This document shows positions 26,410-35,002 of a DNA stretch of 64,000 nt, piece by piece. Position numbers and translations under genes: made by a program. Every line of letters starts with the position of its first letter. Within the stretch, counting starts at the first letter, position 1. The notes beneath the pieces are model-generated. The model had not been told where the DNA came from. It saw only the letters and a list, made by a program, of their open reading frames with translations, and did not search any database. Origin of the DNA: JAWKSY01 sp041402125 (GTDB taxonomy: Bacteria > Planctomycetota > GCA-002687715 > DRQF01); the NCBI GenBank assembly GCA_041402125.1, contig JAWKSY010000003.1, positions 327,657 to 391,656 on the forward strand, in the 5' to 3' direction.

Positions 26410-26874
26410 TCATGCACCGACGAGGCGCAGGGCGCCCGGTCGGGCCGGATCGGCGAGGCGCAGGAGGACGGCGGCGGCCGCGAGGTGGTGAGCGCAGAGT
26501 TCGAGACCGCGCGCCAGCGCGACCTCGTGGGCCTCGTTCCGACCGGGGCCGGTCGCGAGTCCCTCGGCGACCCGCTGGGCCACCGCGCGGAGGCATCCCG
26601 CCGCGGCGCGGGCGACCTCGCATCCTCGCAAGCCCGGTTCGGGGGCGAGTCTGCGACGTCCGGGGTCGCGACGGTCCTCGAGGTCCGCGCGCAGGGAGCG
26701 CGCCGCCTCCGTCAGGGCGAAGAGGTGGGACGAGACGGACGAGATCCCCTCCTCCGGGCTCCAGTCCCAGAGTTCCTCCGGCAGGTCCTCGAAGACGGTC
26801 TCGCAGCGCTCGGCGATCCGCTCGAAACGACCGACCCAGTGCCGGAAGACCGGCGGGGAATCCTGAACGATCAT
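26410..26874 (-). CDS. DinB-like four-helix protein (tentative)
   Basis: A 154-residue helical protein starting MIVQDSPPVFRHWVGRFERI. The pattern ELWDWSPEEGISSVSSHLFA with LTEAARSL resembles the DinB/YfiT helix 2 region in which a His contributes to a metal site, and a further HH pair occurs near residue 130 (ELCAHHLAAAAVL). The match is loose and was judged by eye. If correct, it would be one of the many uncharacterised DinB-superfamily thiol-transferase or metal proteins. No neighbour gives a clue. Confidence 0.55.
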   Translation of the reverse strand: MIVQDSPPVFRHWVGRFERIAERCETVFEDLPEELWDWSPEEGISSVSSHLFALTEAARSLRADLEDRRDPGRRRLAPEPGLRGCEVARAAAGCLRAVAQRVAEGLATGPGRNEAHEVALARGLELCAHHLAAAAVLLRLADPARPGALRLVGA

Positions 26875-26972
26875 GCAGCCCTTCTCCCTGTCCCCGTGAC
26901 GCCCGCGCGGAGCGGCGCCGGAAGGAGGATCGGATGGGAGCGGGGGAAAATGAAGGCGTCGCTAATCATGCA

Positions 26973-27010
26973 GAGCCCCGCCCCCCGCCGTTGCGGGAGG
27001 GGCGGGGCTC
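26973..27010. terminator. Hairpin terminator after sdhB
   Basis: gagccccgcccc at 26973-26984 pairs with ggggcggggctc ending at 27010, with a 14-base loop; it starts 5 bases beyond the sdhB stop and closes the sdhCAB operon. No U-run follows on the minus strand. Confidence 0.7.
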
Positions 27011-27014
27011 GCGA

Positions 27015-27779
27015 TCAGTTCTCTTCCTTCAGCGCGGCGACCAGGTACTCCCGGTTCATGCGCGCGATGTGGCGGACGTCGATGGCCTTGGGGCAGGCGG
27101 CGGAGCACTCGAACTCGTTCGTGCAGTTGCCGAACCCCTCGCGGTCCATCTGCTCCACCATCGCGAGGACGCGCCGATTGCGCTCGGGCTTGCCCTGCGG
27201 GAGGAGCGCGAACTGCGAGACCTTCGCTCCGACGAACAGCATCGCGGAGGCGTTCTTGCAGGAGGCGACGCAGGCTCCGCAGCCGATGCAGGTGGCGGCG
27301 TCGAAGGCCTCCGCCGCGACCTCCTGCCCGATCGGGATCGCGTTGCCGTCCGGCGCCGATCCGGTGTGGATCGAGACGAAGGCCCCCGCCTGCTGGATGC
27401 GATCGAAGGCGTTCCGGTCGACGACGAGGTCCTGCAGGACCGGGAAGGCCTTGGCGCGCCAGGGCTCGAGGGTCAGGACGTCGCCGTTCTTGAACTTGCG
27501 CATGTGGAGCTGGCAGACCGTCGTCTCTCGCTCCGGACCGTGCGCGAGTCCCTCGATCATGAAGCCGCAGGAGCCGCAGATGCCCTCGCGACAGTCGTGC
27601 TCGAAGGCGATCGGCCGCTGACCTTCGCGGACGAGACGCTCGTTCAGGACGTCGAGCATCTCGAGGAAGGACATGTGCGTGTTGACGTCCTTGACGACGT
27701 AGGACTCGAAGCGGCCCTCCTCGTTCGGCCGCTCCTGTCGCCAGACCTTGAGGGTGATCTCGAGAGTCTGCTCGCTCAT
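27015..27779 (-). CDS. sdhB: Succinate dehydrogenase/fumarate reductase iron-sulfur subunit
   Basis: 254 residues. Carries electrons from the FAD subunit to the quinone site through three clusters: [2Fe-2S] in CREGICGSCGFMI with a later TVCQLH cysteine, [4Fe-4S] in CIGCGACVASC, and [3Fe-4S] ligands in NCTNEFECSAACP. The N-terminal plant-ferredoxin domain and the C-terminal helical ferredoxin domain are complete. The ATG at 27779 overlaps the sdhA stop by one base (TGATG); a GTG one codon earlier is possible. Third gene of sdhCAB. Confidence 0.95.
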   Translation of the reverse strand: MSEQTLEITLKVWRQERPNEEGRFESYVVKDVNTHMSFLEMLDVLNERLVREGQRPIAFEHDCREGICGSCGFMIEGLAHGPERETTVCQLHMRKFKNGDVLTLEPWRAKAFPVLQDLVVDRNAFDRIQQAGAFVSIHTGSAPDGNAIPIGQEVAAEAFDAATCIGCGACVASCKNASAMLFVGAKVSQFALLPQGKPERNRRVLAMVEQMDREGFGNCTNEFECSAACPKAIDVRHIARMNREYLVAALKEEN

Positions 27780-29338
27780 CACTTGTAGCTCCTCTGGCTC
27801 GGAGTGACCTCATCGAACGCGAGCTCCTCCTTGTGGAGCTTCGGTCGCTGGCCTTCTCCCGCGTATTCCCAGGCGGCGACGTACTGGAACTCGTCGTCCA
27901 TGCGCTTGGCCTCGCCCTCGTCGGTCTGGCTCTCCTCGCGGAAGTGCCCGCCGCAGGACTCGCGACGCTCGAGGGCGTCGAGCGCCATCGTCTCCGCGAA
28001 CTCGAGGAAGTCGGCGACGCGCCCGGCCTTCTCGAGCTCGTCGTTGATGTTCCCCGAGTCGCCGGTGACCTTCACGTCGTTCCAGAACTCCTGGCGGAGC
28101 TTCGGGATCGACTCGAGCAGCCCCTTCAGGCCCGCCTCGTTGCGCGACATCCCGCAATGGTCCCACATCGAGAGTCCGAGCTCGCGATGGAAACTGTCGA
28201 CGGTGCGGCCGCCCTTCACGCCGAGCAGCTTGTCGGTCCGCGTCCGGGCGTCGGCCTCGGCCGCGGCGAAGGCCGGATCCTCGGGGCTCACCGCGCCGAG
28301 CTTCCGCCCCGCGAGGTGGCTCGCGATCGTGTAGGGGATCACGAAGTAGCCGTCGGCCAGACCCTGCATGAGGGCGCTGGCGCCGAGACGGTTCGCGCCG
28401 TGGTCGGAGAAGTTCGCCTCGCCGAGGACGAAGAGCCCGGGGATCGTGCTCTCCAGGTTGTAGTCCACCCAGAGCCCGCCCATCGTGTAGTGGACGGCGG
28501 GGTAGATCTTCATCGGCGTCTGGTACGGGTTCTCGCCGCTGATCTTCTCGTACATCTGGAAGAGGTTGCCGTAGCGGGCGCGGATCGCGTCCTCGCCGTC
28601 GCGACGGATGGCGTCGCGGAAGTCGAGGTAGACCGCGAGGCCCGTCTCGCCCACGCCCCGACCCTCGTCGCAGGCCATCTTCGCGTTCCGCGAGGCCACG
28701 TCGCGCGGCACCATGTTCCCGAAGCTCGGGTACTTCCGCTCGAGGTAGTAGTCGCGCTCCGCGTCCGGGATCTCGGCCGCGCGTCGCCCGTCGCCCACCT
28801 TCTTCGGGACCCACACGCGGCCGTCGTTCCGGAGGCTCTCGCTCATCAGCGTGAGCTTCGACTGGTAGTCGCCGGAGACCGGGATGCAGGTCGGGTGGAT
28901 CTGGGTGAAGCAGGGGTTCGCCATGAAGGCCCCGCGACGGTGACAGCGCCACGCCGCGGTGACGTTGCTCTTCTTCGCGTTCGTCGAGAGATAGAAGACG
29001 TTGCCGTAGCCGCCCGTGCAGAGCAGGACGGCGTGCCCCTCGTGGCGCTCGTATTCGCCGGTCACGAGGTTGCGCGCGATGACGCCGCGCGCGACGCCGT
29101 CCACCATGACGAGGTCGAGCATCTCGCGACGCGGGAGCATCTTGACCTTGCCGAGGTTGATCTGCCGGTTCAGCGCGGAGTAGGCGCCGAGGAGGAGCTG
29201 CTGACCGGTCTGGCCGCGGGCGTAGAAGGTCCGGGCGACCTGGGCGCCGCCGAAGGTCCGGTTCGAGAGGACGCCGCCGTACTCCCGCGCGAAGGGGACG
29301 CCCTGCGCGACGCACTGGTCGATGATGTTCGCGCTCAC
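27779..29338 (-). CDS. sdhA: Succinate dehydrogenase flavoprotein subunit, C-terminal part (frameshifted)
   Basis: 519 residues from an internal start at 29338; this is the bulk of SdhA. It includes the FAD/substrate regions GARGVIARNLV-like strand, LLCTGGYGNVFYLSTNAKKS, PCFTQIHPTCIPV, YPSFGNMVPRDVASRNAKM (family Arg/His of the succinate site), HYTMGGLWVDYNLESTIPGL, GEANFSDHGANRLGASALMQ and the C-terminal helical domain. These features match the type-B enzyme of Bacteroidetes, Chlamydiae and Planctomycetes. The N-terminal FAD-binding residues are in the next entry; one missing base within 29366-29374 separates the two frames. The internal ATG is therefore unlikely to be a real start. Confidence 0.93.
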   Translation of the reverse strand: MSANIIDQCVAQGVPFAREYGGVLSNRTFGGAQVARTFYARGQTGQQLLLGAYSALNRQINLGKVKMLPRREMLDLVMVDGVARGVIARNLVTGEYERHEGHAVLLCTGGYGNVFYLSTNAKKSNVTAAWRCHRRGAFMANPCFTQIHPTCIPVSGDYQSKLTLMSESLRNDGRVWVPKKVGDGRRAAEIPDAERDYYLERKYPSFGNMVPRDVASRNAKMACDEGRGVGETGLAVYLDFRDAIRRDGEDAIRARYGNLFQMYEKISGENPYQTPMKIYPAVHYTMGGLWVDYNLESTIPGLFVLGEANFSDHGANRLGASALMQGLADGYFVIPYTIASHLAGRKLGAVSPEDPAFAAAEADARTRTDKLLGVKGGRTVDSFHRELGLSMWDHCGMSRNEAGLKGLLESIPKLRQEFWNDVKVTGDSGNINDELEKAGRVADFLEFAETMALDALERRESCGGHFREESQTDEGEAKRMDDEFQYVAAWEYAGEGQRPKLHKEELAFDEVTPSQRSYK

Positions 29339-29745
29339 CTCGGCGAGGCGGTAGACGTTGCCCTCGCGGGCGGGAAGTCACCGCCCTTGATCGTGTCGTA
29401 GAAGAGCCGGTGGACGCTGTCGTTGTCGTTCTTGTAGTTCTTCGCCGCGTTGATGCCGCCCTGCGCCGCGATGCTGTGGGCGCGGCGGGCGGAGTCGTGG
29501 ATGCAGAGGACGGTGACCTCGTATCCCATCTCCGCGAGCGAGGCCGCCGCGGACGAACCCGCGAGGCCGGTGCCGACGACGACGATCTTGAACTTGCGCC
29601 GGTTGTTCGGCGCGACGAGCTTGAGGCCCTCGCGGTGCTTCGCCCACTTCTCCGCGAGCGGGCCGCCGGGGATCTTCGAGTCGAGCACGTTGGAGCTCCC
29701 TCCGTTCTGATTCGGGGCGCGGTCGCCCGCCGCAGTCGTCGCCAT
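29335..29745 (-). CDS. sdhA: Succinate dehydrogenase flavoprotein subunit, N-terminal part (frameshifted)
   Basis: The first 120 or so residues of SdhA: FKIVVVGTGLAGSSAAASLA (dinucleotide-binding loop), then RAHSIAAQGGINAAKNYKND with the His that normally carries FAD covalently, then FYDTIKGGDF. After KGGDF the frame runs into nonsense (PPARATSTASPR), whereas the other frame continues EGNVYRLAEVSANIIDQCVA, as the family expects. The sequence between has 8 bases where 9 are needed. The ATG at 29745 overlaps the sdhC stop. A single complete sdhA (29745 to 27779, about 655 residues) is the likely biological gene. Confidence 0.9.
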   Translation of the reverse strand: MATTAAGDRAPNQNGGSSNVLDSKIPGGPLAEKWAKHREGLKLVAPNNRRKFKIVVVGTGLAGSSAAASLAEMGYEVTVLCIHDSARRAHSIAAQGGINAAKNYKNDNDSVHRLFYDTIKGGDFPPARATSTASPR

Positions 29746-30410
29746 CAGCCCTCTCCCCGCCAGAAGCCGAAGAGCCCCGCGAGCGGGAAGGCCGCGAAGC
29801 CGATCGCGAACAGGATCGCGAGGCCCCAGCCGAGGGCGCGGGCGCCCCGGTTGATGCGACCGTGGTTCGCCCCCAGCGACTGGAAGAGGCTGCGGAAGCC
29901 GTGCGCGAGGTGCACGCCGACGGCGATCGACCCCGCGAGGTAGATCAGCGCGAGGATGGGGTTCTCGAGGACCGAGACGACCTGTCCGTGGAGCTTCTCC
30001 CCGCGCAGCGCGGACAGGCCGTCCGCGAAGCGCATCGTCGCCAGGTGGACGACGAGGAAGCCGAGGACGATCGAACCCGTCACGAACATCGAGGCCGAAG
30101 ACGGCGTGCTCTCACCAAAGGTCCGCTTGACCTGGTAGCGGACCGGACGGGCCTCGCGGTTGAGGATCGTCAGGCGCACGGCCATGCCGACGTGGATCGC
30201 GAAGAGCGCCAGGAGGGCGAGCTCGGAGACCACGAGGAGCGGCCCGAGATCGTGGAGCTTCTCGGCGTAGGTGATGAAGGCCTCGCCGTCCTTGCCGGCG
30301 AAGAGGCTGAGGTTGCCGAGCAAGTGCATGACCAGGAACCCCGTCAGGAGGAGTCCCGTCAGGGCCATGATGAACTTGCGGCCCAAGGAGGAGTCGAGGA
30401 ATCGTCCCAT
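29745..30410 (-). CDS. sdhC: Succinate dehydrogenase cytochrome b subunit (type B)
   Basis: A 221-residue membrane protein with five hydrophobic helices: about 14-34 (KFIMALTGLLLTGFLVMHLL), 58-80, 105-130 region, 155-175 and 195-215. Conserved histidines in the helices (VMHLLGN, AIHVGMA, VVHLATM, GVHLAHGF) are the expected ligands of two haems b and it passes electrons to menaquinone or ubiquinone. Start ATG 30410, first gene of the operon; the open frame upstream is Arg/Ser/Pro-rich non-coding sequence. Confidence 0.92.
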   Translation of the reverse strand: MGRFLDSSLGRKFIMALTGLLLTGFLVMHLLGNLSLFAGKDGEAFITYAEKLHDLGPLLVVSELALLALFAIHVGMAVRLTILNREARPVRYQVKRTFGESTPSSASMFVTGSIVLGFLVVHLATMRFADGLSALRGEKLHGQVVSVLENPILALIYLAGSIAVGVHLAHGFRSLFQSLGANHGRINRGARALGWGLAILFAIGFAAFPLAGLFGFWRGEG

Positions 30411-30795
30411 GCGTTCGGAGGTCCTTTGACCGTCGCGACAGTGGCTCTCCTCCGCGACGCGCGCGTTCGCGGCGCGGCGAGGGCCGGGAAACGGCCCCGC
30501 CGGCGAGCCCCGAGGACCCCCCGACGTCCGTCGCGAGGAGGATAACCGCGGGGAGCCCCCGCGACGACCCGACGGGGAGCGTCTTTTTGCCCCATCCACC
30601 CCCCTCGCAAGGACATGTGACGCGATCGCCCCCGCGACGCCCCGCGGCCGGGGCCGTCCGGGCCGACGAATCCGCCGGCGCGGTCAGGCCCGGCCCCCTC
30701 CGGGGCCGATGGGGACGGAGGGGCGAGGGGCCGCTCGCGGTGCGCCGTCCGCCGCGTGTTACCCTCGGTGCGTCCCCGGCCGGAGCGAGACGAAC
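30411..30795. other. Divergent intergenic region, sdhC / radical SAM gene
   Basis: 385 bases, no convincing gene on either strand. GGTTATCCTC on the minus strand near 30535-30545 is a possible -10 for sdhCAB, and TGTTACCCT near 30757-30765 on the plus strand a possible -10 for the radical SAM gene, both weak. C-rich runs occur in the middle. Confidence 0.45.
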
Positions 30796-32073
30796 TTGAG
30801 CGACGAGCGCGACATCGATTACGCCGCCCTGACCCGCGAGAACGAGCGGGCGGTCCTGGCCTCCGAGGAGGCCGCGCGGGCTCGCGTCGACGCCCTGCCG
30901 ATGAAGATCACCTTCGAGTTCACCGGCGACTGCAACCTCCACTGCTTCTTCTGCGACTGCGAGTTCGGTCGCAACGTCATGCGGCGCGAGGGCGTCCACC
31001 GCTTCGCGATGGACGAGGAGAAGTTCCGGTGGATGGCCGAGAACGCCTTCCCCCGCGCGACGATCGTCAACCCGACCGTCGTCGGGGAGCCCTTCACCTT
31101 CCCCTTCTTCGACGTGATGCTCGAGTACGCCGAGCGCTACGACGTGAAGCTGGAGATCGTGACCAACGGCATGCTCCTGAAGGGCCCGCGGATGGAGCGA
31201 CTCCTGCCGCTCCTGGACCGTCTCATCATGAGCTTCGACGGCGGGACGAAGGAGGTCTTCGAGCACTGCCGCACCGGCTCGAAGTTCGAGGTCGGGAGCG
31301 AGAACCTGCGCGCCTTCCGGGACCCCCGGAGAAAGCTCGGCCTCGAGCGCCAGGCGAAGTTCTCCTTCGGCGTCACCCTCATGCGGGAGAACATCGAGGA
31401 CCTGGTCAAGATCGTCGAGTGGGGCCACGAGCTCGGCGCCGACGAGGTCAACGCCGGACACCTCCTCGTCTTCACCAAGGAGCTGCGCGGTTCCTCCCTC
31501 TTCGGCCACAAGGCCCTCTCGAACCGGATGATCGCGGCCGCCCAGGCTCGCGCCCGGGAGCTCGGCGTCCGCATGACGGCGCCGGCGCCCTTCGATCTCG
31601 ACGGCGAGGACGAGGTCGGCGAGGCGCCGGAGACGCCGGCGGAGATCACCGGTCTCGTCCCCTCCGCGGCCCATCTCGGCGGCGATCAGCACCCCCGCCC
31701 TTCCGATTCGACCTACCTCGCGGCCGAGGCGCCGGCGCCGAGCTGGGCGGAGGGACGCTTCTGGTGCAAGTTCGCCTGGCGCGAGGTGTTCATCAATTAC
31801 TTCGGCGACGTCGCCCCCTGCTGCCACCAGGGGCGCCCCGTCGTCGGCAACGTCTTCACCGATCCCTGGGACGAGATCTGGAACGGCGTCGAGTACCAGC
31901 TCCTCCGCTCGAGCCTGTACGAGCGGAAGCCGCGCCCCTACTGCGCGTCCTGCTCCCTGCTCGCCGAACAGGGGCTCGTCGACTACGACGAGAAGGGCTA
32001 CATCTTCGAGGACCGCTACCCCGACCAGGATCGGGCGGACACGAGCCGCCCCGGTCGGCGCGCCCGCGACTGA
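30796..32073 (+). CDS. Radical SAM protein with SPASM-type C-terminus
   Basis: A 425-residue enzyme. The radical SAM cluster motif is FTGDCNLHCFFCDCEFG (Cys-x3-Cys-x2-Cys), near residue 47, followed by NPTVVGEPFTFPFFDVMLEY, LEIVTNGMLLKG and LIMSFDGGTKEVFE. The C-terminal SPASM-like part has WCKFAWREVFINYFGDVAPC and a second cysteine pair PYCASCSLL, fit to bind an auxiliary Fe-S cluster. Typical roles are peptide maturation or dehydrogenation of carbinol groups, but there is no precursor peptide nearby. TTG 30796 is chosen as start: CGGAG lies 9 bases upstream and the sequence before it is not protein-like. Residues 280-330 form a Pro/Ala/Glu-rich insertion before the SPASM part. Confidence 0.85.
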   Translation: MSDERDIDYAALTRENERAVLASEEAARARVDALPMKITFEFTGDCNLHCFFCDCEFGRNVMRREGVHRFAMDEEKFRWMAENAFPRATIVNPTVVGEPFTFPFFDVMLEYAERYDVKLEIVTNGMLLKGPRMERLLPLLDRLIMSFDGGTKEVFEHCRTGSKFEVGSENLRAFRDPRRKLGLERQAKFSFGVTLMRENIEDLVKIVEWGHELGADEVNAGHLLVFTKELRGSSLFGHKALSNRMIAAAQARARELGVRMTAPAPFDLDGEDEVGEAPETPAEITGLVPSAAHLGGDQHPRPSDSTYLAAEAPAPSWAEGRFWCKFAWREVFINYFGDVAPCCHQGRPVVGNVFTDPWDEIWNGVEYQLLRSSLYERKPRPYCASCSLLAEQGLVDYDEKGYIFEDRYPDQDRADTSRPGRRARD

Positions 32074-32104
32074 TCCCTCGACCCGCGACGACCCCATCAC
32101 GCGA

Positions 32105-32134
32105 ACGGCCCGGCGTCCGAGGACGCCGGGCCGT
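32105..32134. terminator. Hairpin terminator, radical SAM gene / aconitase
   Basis: acggcccggcgtcc and its exact complement ggacgccgggccgt, with a 2-base loop, between convergent genes; the flanks gcgaa/ttcgc extend the stem. Confidence 0.8.
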
Positions 32135-32161
32135 CTGCGTTCGCGTCGGATCGGGAGTCGA

Positions 32162-34177
32162 TCAGCTCGCGGCGCCCTCGCGCTCGTAGACGACGATCCG
32201 ACCGGCCAGCGCGCTCGCCGCGACGGTGAGCGGCGAGGCGAGGTACATCTGGCCGGGGCCGCTGCGTCCGGGGAAGTTGCGGTTGATGGCCGAGATCGTG
32301 ACCTGATCGCGATTGGCCGAGACACCGGGGCCGGCGTTGATGCACGCGCCGCAGGAGGGCTCGATGAGCTCGACGCCCATGGCCTCGAAGAGCTTCACGT
32401 AGCCCTTCTCCTCGCAGTAGCGCTTCACCTCCTGCGAGCCGAACTGGATGAAGAACTTCACGTCGGGGTGGACGCGCTCGCCGCGGGCCTGGCCGGCGGC
32501 CAGCACCTCGGCGTACATGTCCATGTCCTCGATCTTGCCCGCGGTGCAGCTCCCGCCGTAGGCGATGTCGATCTTCACGCCCTCCTCGAGGTCGTGGACG
32601 TCGACGCCGTTGCCCGGGTCGCCCGGCAGGGCCACCATCGGGCGGATGCGCGAGGCGTCGATGGTGATGATCTTCTCGAAGGTCGCGTCCTCGTCGGAGA
32701 AGAGCCCCTCGAGCATCGACTCGACCTCGGCGCGGTCCGCGCCGCGGGTGCGGACGATGTAGTCCACCGTCTTCGCGTCCGGCCGGACGACGCCCGTGAA
32801 GGCTCCGACCTCGGCCGCCATGTTCGTCATCGTCGCGCGCTCGTCGATGTCGAGCGCCTCGACGGCCGGCCCGCAGTACTCGAGGATCTTGCCGATCGCG
32901 CCCCCGGTGACGACGTACTCCTGGCGCAGGATCTCGAGCATGAAGTCCTTGGCGGTCACGTTCGCCGGCTTCTCGCCGACGACCTCGATCTTCACCGTGC
33001 CCGGGACGCGCAGGTAGACGTCCTTGGTGACCCAGGAGTTGAAGATGGCCGTCGTCCCGACGCCGAAGGCGATCGTGCCGAGGGCGCCGCTGTGAGGCGT
33101 GTGGCTGTCCGTGCCGACGATGACCATGCCGGGTTCGGCGTAGTCCTGGCTGATCTTGCTGTGGCAGATCGCCTCGCTGCCCTTCTTCGGGCCGTCGATC
33201 TCGCCGTGGAGGCGGACGCCCTGCTTCTCGGAGAACTTCCGCTGCTTCACCTCGAGCTGGTTCGCGACGTCGAGGAGGCCGGACTTCTTCCGCTCCTCCG
33301 TCATCGCCTGGTCGAGGAAGGTGAGGTGGTCGCGGAAGAAGAAGATGCTCTCGCGATCAACGACCGACTCGTCCTCGCCGACGAGGGTCTCGAAGAAGTC
33401 CGCCGCCATCGGCGTCACGTACTCGTGGCTGAAGCGGATGTCGGTGCGGACGAAACCGGCGTCGTCGGGCTTCACGAAGGGCACCCCGACCTCGTTCGTC
33501 GCGAGGTCGCGGACCATGTGGCGCGCGATGATCTTCTCGCCCAGCGTCATCGGCCGGTTGCCGGTCGTGATCTGGGGCACGTTCGCCTTGCGCTGCATGC
33601 GCGCGACGTTGAAGTTGAAGAGGCCGCCGAACTCGACGATCTGGCGGGAGACGTCGTCGAGGCCCTTGGTGAAGGCCGCGAGCGGGATCTCCTCGCCGGC
33701 GCGGATCTTGTCGATGAGACTGAAGTCCGTGCTCGTGAGGATGCCGAGGTTGTGGCAGTTCTCGCGGTAGATCCGCTCGATGTTCTCGGCGATCACGATC
33801 TTGATGCCGGCGAGCATCTCGGCGTAGGGGCTCTGCTCGCGGCTCGAGCCCTTGCCGCGCCGCTGGCCGGAGACGGAGACCTCGAAGCCGCCGTTCTTGA
33901 CCGAGCCGCGCTTCACCGGGAAGTCCTCCCCGGCCTTGAAGCCGAGGTAGGGGAACTCGCCCAGCGTGTCGTCGAAGTAGTAGCAGATGTAGGCCGGCGT
34001 GATCTCGTCGGTCGAGATGTTGTTCCGCAGCGGCAGCCCGTGGGGCCAGGGGAGGTCCTCGCCGGCGAACTGACGACTCATGGCGTCGGCGTCGTCCACC
34101 AGGAAGAGGATCCGCTTCTGGACGCGGATGTGCTCCGGGCGACGCTCGACGTCGCGCTGCAGAAGACTCTCGATCAT
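32162..34177 (-). CDS. Aconitase-family hydratase with N-terminal swivel domain
   Basis: A 671-residue fused enzyme in permuted order. Residues about 45-200 are the swivel (LeuD-like) domain: NNISTDEITPAYICYYFDD, RGKGSSREQSPYAEMLAGI (family: GxGSSREHA), IAENIERIYRENCHNLGIL. Residues about 205-671 are the [4Fe-4S] LeuC-like catalytic part: MTLGEKIIARH, VGTDSHTPHSGALGTIAFGV, and the three cluster cysteines in YGGSCTAGKIEDM and EPSCGACINAGPG, with NRNFPGRSG near the end. AcnA has the swivel at the C-terminus and AcnB has an extra N-terminal HEAT domain; this protein fits neither. It may act as aconitase (citrate to isocitrate) or as isopropylmalate/homoaconitate isomerase; proximity to respiratory genes favours aconitase, but the sequence alone does not decide. 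Confidence 0.85.
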   Translation of the reverse strand: MIESLLQRDVERRPEHIRVQKRILFLVDDADAMSRQFAGEDLPWPHGLPLRNNISTDEITPAYICYYFDDTLGEFPYLGFKAGEDFPVKRGSVKNGGFEVSVSGQRRGKGSSREQSPYAEMLAGIKIVIAENIERIYRENCHNLGILTSTDFSLIDKIRAGEEIPLAAFTKGLDDVSRQIVEFGGLFNFNVARMQRKANVPQITTGNRPMTLGEKIIARHMVRDLATNEVGVPFVKPDDAGFVRTDIRFSHEYVTPMAADFFETLVGEDESVVDRESIFFFRDHLTFLDQAMTEERKKSGLLDVANQLEVKQRKFSEKQGVRLHGEIDGPKKGSEAICHSKISQDYAEPGMVIVGTDSHTPHSGALGTIAFGVGTTAIFNSWVTKDVYLRVPGTVKIEVVGEKPANVTAKDFMLEILRQEYVVTGGAIGKILEYCGPAVEALDIDERATMTNMAAEVGAFTGVVRPDAKTVDYIVRTRGADRAEVESMLEGLFSDEDATFEKIITIDASRIRPMVALPGDPGNGVDVHDLEEGVKIDIAYGGSCTAGKIEDMDMYAEVLAAGQARGERVHPDVKFFIQFGSQEVKRYCEEKGYVKLFEAMGVELIEPSCGACINAGPGVSANRDQVTISAINRNFPGRSGPGQMYLASPLTVAASALAGRIVVYEREGAAS

Positions 34178-34489
34178 CGCCGAAACCCTCGTTCAGACCG
34201 CGTCACGGGCACCGTGTCGACGGTCGTCGAGGAGGCGACACGGGCAACACGCGGGGTGCGGGAAGGTATCAAGGGCCCCCGGGAGCGGCAAGCGAGGCGG
34301 AGCGCCCCGCCCCCGCCCCATCCCGCCGCGAGGCGGCCGCCGCGGGCCTCCCTTTTCGCGCCGCGGCGGCGGGAAGCGAACTCGCGGGTCGGAACGGCGT
34401 TGGCCCCGGGGTCGGTCTCCCCCCGGGGGGAAGTGCCGGCGGGGAAAGCGCGATAGGATGAGCGGGACCGGAAAGTGGGAGACGTGCCG
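34178..34489. other. Divergent intergenic region, aconitase / PH-like gene
   Basis: 312 bases with no supported gene. GATAGGAT at 34452-34459 on the plus strand, 30 bases before the next start, could be a -10 (the same GATAGGAT occurs in front of glgA). A very GC-rich block with runs of G and C lies at 34300-34440. Confidence 0.45.
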
Positions 34490-35002
34490 ATGACGCTCGA
34501 GAAGGAAGCCGGCGACGACGCGGAGAGCCCGATCGTCTGGGTCCACATCCGCCTGACCAAGACGATGGTGCGCTTCCCCCCCTTCGCGGTGGCGACCTGG
34601 ATGTTCGCCAAGCGCCTCCTCTTCGTCCTCGGGGTGCTGGGCGTGATCTACGCGCTCGTGGCGCCGCGCCAGCTCGAGCCCTCGACGATCCGCTACGTCC
34701 TCGTCGCGCTGCTCGCCTGGCTCCTCTGGGACCAGATCGTCGCACCGAAGGGCTACGGGAAGTCTCACATCCTCGTGACGACCCGGGGCGTCGTCTTCAC
34801 CGAGCACAACCTCTACCTGGACTGGGACGACATCGCGAACTACCAGCTCTCCCCCGAGCTCCTGCGGCTCGAGCCGAAGCCGGGACGCGGTCCGGGGGCC
34901 CTGTTCGGGAAGCGCCGGCTCGACATCCCCGTCACGCCCCGGAACCGGGAGATCCTGCGCGACCTCTTCGCGGAGAACGTCGAGCGCTGGAAGCCGGCCT
35001 GA
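34490..35002 (+). CDS. Membrane protein with PH-like C-terminal domain
   Basis: A 170-residue protein. Two adjacent membrane helices, about residues 45-62 (LLFVLGVLGVIYALVA) and 70-84 (YVLVALLAWLLWDQIV), are followed by a soluble domain with THILVTTRGVVF-like strands (SHILVTTRGVVFTEHNLYLD), WDDIANYQLSPELLRL and RLDIPVTPRNREILRDLF, the pattern of YcxB-like/bacterial PH domains. ATG 34490 is used because GGGAG sits 8 bases upstream; a GTG at 34475 is also in frame. Function unknown. Convergent with the first of two kinase genes. Confidence 0.7.
   Translation: MTLEKEAGDDAESPIVWVHIRLTKTMVRFPPFAVATWMFAKRLLFVLGVLGVIYALVAPRQLEPSTIRYVLVALLAWLLWDQIVAPKGYGKSHILVTTRGVVFTEHNLYLDWDDIANYQLSPELLRLEPKPGRGPGALFGKRRLDIPVTPRNREILRDLFAENVERWKPA

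Noticed and set aside
26364..27788. Plus-strand 474-residue frame opposite the sdhB region
   Set aside because: It overlaps sdhB, whose three Fe-S cluster motifs are unmistakable; the plus-strand reading is Arg/Gly/Glu-rich without domains.
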